A stretch of 64,000 nucleotides of DNA from a virus: the IMG/VR virus record IMGVR_UViG_3300010885_031189, positions 1 through 64,000 of that record. One strand, written 5' to 3'. The translations under genes and the position numbers were made by a program. Positions 60,832-64,000 of this stretch are shown here, piece after piece. The notes under the pieces are model-generated. The model was given only the letters and a program-made list of their open reading frames with translations. It searched no databases and was not told where the DNA came from. Position 1 is the first letter of the stretch; the number at the start of each line of letters is the position of its first letter.

Positions 60832-61848
60832 ATGAGTAATTTATTCAAAAAATCACTAGTTATCACGGATATACATTTCGGCCTAAAGTCAAACAGTATC
60901 TTACATAATGAAGACTGTTTGGCTTTTATCCGATGGGCTACTAAATTAGCAAAAGAACAAGGATGCGAATCCTGTATCTTCATGGGGGATTACCATAATA
61001 ATCGGGCTACTGTAAATGTACAGACTCTTAGCTATTGTATGCAAGGACTTGAACATCTAAGTGAAAACTTTGACCAAGTATTCTTCATCCCTGGTAATCA
61101 CGATCTGTTCTTTAGAGATAAACGAGATATTCATAGTTCGGCTTGGGCTAAACATCTTTCAAATGTAATTATCTGTAATGATTGGTTCAAATCAGGAGAT
61201 GTTACCATTGTGCCGTGGTTAGTTGGTGATGACTTCAAACAAATACCAAAAGTGGATACTAAATACACATTCGGACACTTTGAACTACCACATTTTTATA
61301 TGAATGCTATGGTTCGTATGCCTGAACATGCTGGTATTCAACGAGAAGACTTTGTTAATACGCAACATGTGTTTAGTGGGCACTTTCATAAACGCCAATC
61401 TCACCAAAATATCACTTATATTGGAAACTGCTTTCCACATAACTATGCGGATGCAGGAGATGATGATAGAGGATGCATGATTTTAGAATGGGGTCAACCA
61501 CCAGAATTCCATGCTTGGCCTGATCAACCAGTATATCGCGTATATAACCTAAGTGATGTACTTGAGAACACAGATAAGCTATTATTAGCTGGAATGCACG
61601 CCCGTGTAAACTTGGATATTGATATTTCATATGAAGAAGCATCTTTCATTAAGGATACCTTCATGGAAACATACAAATTGAGAGAAATTAAACTGATAGC
61701 TCACCAAAACAATTCACTAGATGGTAATATGTCACTAGGAAATATCACTTTCCAAAGTGTAGACCAGATTGTATCTGAAAACTTGACTTCAATTGCTAGT
61801 GAACATTATGACCCTAAGGTATTACTGGACATTTACCGAAATCTCTGA
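60832..61848 (+). CDS. 47: Recombination endonuclease subunit gp47 (SbcD/Mre11)
   Basis: A 338-residue calcineurin-like phosphoesterase. Metal-binding motifs: ITDIHFG, FMGDYHNN, IPGNHD, FGHFE and SGHFHKRQ. With gp46 it resects DNA ends for recombination-dependent replication and degrades host DNA. Length equals T4 gp47 (339). The mRNA is probably leaderless, and the last base of its stop is the first base of the gp46 start, coupling the two subunits. Confidence 0.93.
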   Translation: MSNLFKKSLVITDIHFGLKSNSILHNEDCLAFIRWATKLAKEQGCESCIFMGDYHNNRATVNVQTLSYCMQGLEHLSENFDQVFFIPGNHDLFFRDKRDIHSSAWAKHLSNVIICNDWFKSGDVTIVPWLVGDDFKQIPKVDTKYTFGHFELPHFYMNAMVRMPEHAGIQREDFVNTQHVFSGHFHKRQSHQNITYIGNCFPHNYADAGDDDRGCMILEWGQPPEFHAWPDQPVYRVYNLSDVLENTDKLLLAGMHARVNLDIDISYEEASFIKDTFMETYKLREIKLIAHQNNSLDGNMSLGNITFQSVDQIVSENLTSIASEHYDPKVLLDIYRNL

Positions 61849-63614
61849 TGCTAAAAATCAAATCAATAACTGCTAAAAATTTCCTGTCAATTGGTAATGT
61901 TACACAAAGCGTAAATTTAGATCGTACTGACTTAACCCTAATCCTCGGTGAAAACTTGGACTTGGGTGGAGATGACTCTGGTTCTAGAAACGGAGTAGGA
62001 AAAACAGCTATATTACATGCAGTAAGCTATGCTCTGTATGGCGCTGCTCTAACTAGTATCAAAAAAGACAATCTTATCAATCGTACTAACGGGAAGAATA
62101 TGCTTGTTACGGTTGAATTTGAAAAAGACGGAATAGAATATCGCATTGAACGAGGACGTAAACCAAATGTCATGCGATTCTATGTGGGCAGTGTAGAACA
62201 ACAAGTTACAGATGAAAGTCAAGGAGACAGTAGAGAAACGCAAACTGTAATTGAGCGTTTACTTTGTATGAGTCATACAATGTTCAAACATATTGTTGCT
62301 CTTAACACTTATACTGAACCTTTTCTAAGTCTAAAGGCCAATGAACAACGGGAAATCATTGAACAACTACTTGGTATCACATTATTGAGTGAAAAGGCCG
62401 ATCTTTTAAAAGAACGAGTTCGTAATAGCAAAGATTCTATCACTCAAGAAGAGTTCAGGATAAAAGCAACCAATGATGCGAACAAACGAATTGAGGAACA
62501 GATTACTGCACTCAAGCGCAGACAAACAATGTGGTTAACCAAGCATACTTCTGATTGTTCAGACTTAGTGGCCGCGTATGATCAATTGAATCAAATTGAC
62601 ATTGATGTAGAAATTGCTTCCCACAAGTCACTAGCTCTGTATAATCAAAAGAAAACAACAATCGATACCATTGTTGCTTCTTCCAAAAGGACAACAACTG
62701 ATTTGGCTAAGGAAGAAAAGACCTCGGCTAAGTTGGCATTGGAAATTACTTCGTTGCAAGATCATAAGTGTTATGCTTGTGGTCAGGATATGCATGATCA
62801 AACACATGAAAGTGTGTTAGCTGCAAAAATCAAGCTACTAGATGAATCAAATTCTCAAATTGCAACCTACAAAGAACAAATTAGTGCATATGCTAGTGAA
62901 ATTTTAAAATTAGGTGATATTGGTATTGCACCGACTGTATTCTATGATTCGGAGTCTGATGCAGTTGAACATAGATCAAGCTTAGCAAGTTTACAAACTC
63001 AATTGAATACAAAAAATGCAGAGATTGATCCGTATGCTGATCAAATTTCAGAAATGATTAGAACTGCCCTTGAAGTTGTTAGTTATGATACAATTAATTC
63101 ATTGACTAGTATGAAGGATCATGAAGAGTTTTTATTGAAATTATTAACTAACAAAGATAGTTTTATTCGTAAGAAGATTATTGATCAAAACTTGTCATAT
63201 TTGAATCTACGACTAGGATATTATCTAGAAAAGATTGGATTGCCGCATCAAGTTGAATTCCAGAATGACCTAACTGTTAATATTACTGAACTTGGACGAG
63301 ACCTTGATTTTGATAATTTGTCCAGGGGAGAACGTAACCGTTTGATATTGAGTTTAAGTTGGGCATTCCGAGATGTATGGGAAAGTTTGTATCAAAGTAT
63401 TAATTTGTTATTTGTTGATGAGTTAGTAGATTCAGGGTTAGATTCAAGTGGAATGGAAAGTGCATTAGCAATTCTAAAGAAGATTAGCCGAGATAGCAAG
63501 AAAAGTGTGTGGCTAGTAAGTCACCGAGATGAATTAGTGGCCCGAGTAGAGAACATCCTTAGAGTAACCAAGTCTAATGGATTCACTACATATGGGTCAG
63601 ATGTAGAGATTTAA
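61848..63614 (+). CDS. 46: Recombination endonuclease subunit gp46 (SbcC/Rad50)
   Basis: A 588-residue SMC-like ATPase. Walker A lies in SGSRNGVGKTAILHAVSYALYG, the Q-loop in MFKHIVALNTYTEPFLSL, the zinc hook is CYACGQDM between two coiled coils, the signature motif is NLSRGERNRLILSLSWA and Walker B is INLLFVDELVDSGLD. Length matches T4 gp46 (560). It works with gp47 as a DNA-end nuclease. The final stop overlaps the 5' arm of a long terminator-like stem. Confidence 0.93.
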   Translation: MLKIKSITAKNFLSIGNVTQSVNLDRTDLTLILGENLDLGGDDSGSRNGVGKTAILHAVSYALYGAALTSIKKDNLINRTNGKNMLVTVEFEKDGIEYRIERGRKPNVMRFYVGSVEQQVTDESQGDSRETQTVIERLLCMSHTMFKHIVALNTYTEPFLSLKANEQREIIEQLLGITLLSEKADLLKERVRNSKDSITQEEFRIKATNDANKRIEEQITALKRRQTMWLTKHTSDCSDLVAAYDQLNQIDIDVEIASHKSLALYNQKKTTIDTIVASSKRTTTDLAKEEKTSAKLALEITSLQDHKCYACGQDMHDQTHESVLAAKIKLLDESNSQIATYKEQISAYASEILKLGDIGIAPTVFYDSESDAVEHRSSLASLQTQLNTKNAEIDPYADQISEMIRTALEVVSYDTINSLTSMKDHEEFLLKLLTNKDSFIRKKIIDQNLSYLNLRLGYYLEKIGLPHQVEFQNDLTVNITELGRDLDFDNLSRGERNRLILSLSWAFRDVWESLYQSINLLFVDELVDSGLDSSGMESALAILKKISRDSKKSVWLVSHRDELVARVENILRVTKSNGFTTYGSDVEI

Positions 63615-63705
63615 CTGTTTATGCGGATGAACAATAAACCTAAAATAGTAAATGAAACCGATTGATTTAGCACCAATCACCCCGCATAAGCAGTTACTTT
63701 TTTTT
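63613..63705 (+). terminator. Long-stem terminator-like structure after gp46
   Basis: The 14-base arm at 63613-63626 pairs with 63682-63695 (one G-U pair), closing a 55-base loop that has its own hairpin (GATTG ... CAATC). T8 follows two bases after the stem (63698-63705). It acts like an intrinsic terminator but the large structured loop would also suit a small RNA or a regulated 3' end. Confidence 0.6.
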
Positions 63706-63751
63706 AGCAGTGATGTAGGAACGATAAGTACTTCACGATGAGAATTTATAA

Positions 63752-64000
63752 ATGAGTGGATCAAAGAGTAAGAACAAAGGCAATTCGTGGGAACGCACTG
63801 TTGCCAAATTTCTATCTGATTTGTATTCCGCTCCGTTTATTAGAACTCCCCATAGTGGAGCATTCATTGGAGGCATGAACTCAATAAGAAAGCAATCATT
63901 GAGTGAAAGCCAAATCAAGAATTTCAAGGGAGACATTATACCCCCTGAAACTTGGAAAAAGTTTAACTGTGAAGCAAAGTCGTATGCTGACTTTCCGTTT
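63752..64000 (+). CDS. PD-(D/E)XK nuclease, Holliday-junction resolvase-like, cut by window end
   Basis: The first 83 codons of a gene that runs off the window. The N-terminus (SGSKSKNKGNSWERTVAKFLSDLY) has a Glu in a helix, followed by GDII and CEAKSYADF. The E ... GD ... E-x-K arrangement is the catalytic core of PD-(D/E)XK nucleases such as archaeal Hjc or phage resolvase-like proteins. It follows gp46/gp47, so a recombination role fits. The family cannot be fixed without the rest. Confidence 0.65.
   Translation, partial: MSGSKSKNKGNSWERTVAKFLSDLYSAPFIRTPHSGAFIGGMNSIRKQSLSESQIKNFKGDIIPPETWKKFNCEAKSYADFPF

Noticed and set aside
1-64000. tRNA genes, insertion sequences, integrase or attachment sites
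   Set aside because: None was recognised by eye. A tRNAscan run would be decisive for tRNAs, which I could miss.

Overview
The window is part of a large, AT-rich, T4-like contractile-tailed bacteriophage genome. The assignment rests on a set of T4 core genes: family B DNA polymerase (gp43), sliding clamp (gp45), late sigma factor (gp55), SbcCD-like gp46/gp47, RNase H, baseplate gp5, gp6, gp25 and gp53, ThyA and DHFR. Most small proteins resemble conserved unknowns of marine or freshwater T4-like phages such as cyanophages; this is from memory, with no search run. Near-perfect sigma-70 promoters point to an ordinary bacterial host. The host cannot be named from this sequence.

Layout. (1) 1-5007, plus strand: virion-type proteins, ending in a polyglycine tail-tip adhesin. 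(2) 5101-30615, plus strand: early and middle genes in short operons separated by terminators and sigma-70 promoters. They include a DsbA-like protein, DNA polymerase, clamp, a transglycosylase-like protein, a small collagen-like fibre island, a 7-deazaguanine gene cluster (folE, a small Cys-rich membrane protein, queD, mazG-like, queE), a sugar epimerase, an SF2 helicase fused to HNH, RNase H, a MoxR ATPase with a VWA-metallopeptidase, DHFR and ThyA. (3) 30582-58055, minus strand: a GIY-YIG nuclease, tail fibres and the baseplate genes, read leftward from about 58.1 kb. (4) 58188-64000, plus strand: gp55, a repeat-containing homing endonuclease, gp47, gp46 and the start of a nuclease that runs off the window. 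Transcription converges at about 30.6 kb and diverges at about 58.1 kb. No stretch longer than 300 bases lacks a gene.

How the genes work together. The most striking system is a probable genome-hypermodification pathway. FolE, QueD and QueE make 7-carboxy-7-deazaguanine from GTP. The 490-residue protein after the clamp gene carries the active-site motifs of tRNA-guanine transglycosylases and is a good candidate DpdA-type enzyme that would insert the base into DNA. No QueC is present here, so the modification could stop at the carboxy form or use QueC from the host or from elsewhere in the genome.

Other points stand out. DNA polymerase seems to start at AUC. Several genes appear leaderless, with the start codon at the predicted transcription start. 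A late-promoter family with core ATAAATA is scattered in front of virion genes. Several sigma-70 promoters contain perfect palindromes of differing sequence. A 47-residue Cys-rich membrane protein is locked by ATGA overlaps between folE and queD.
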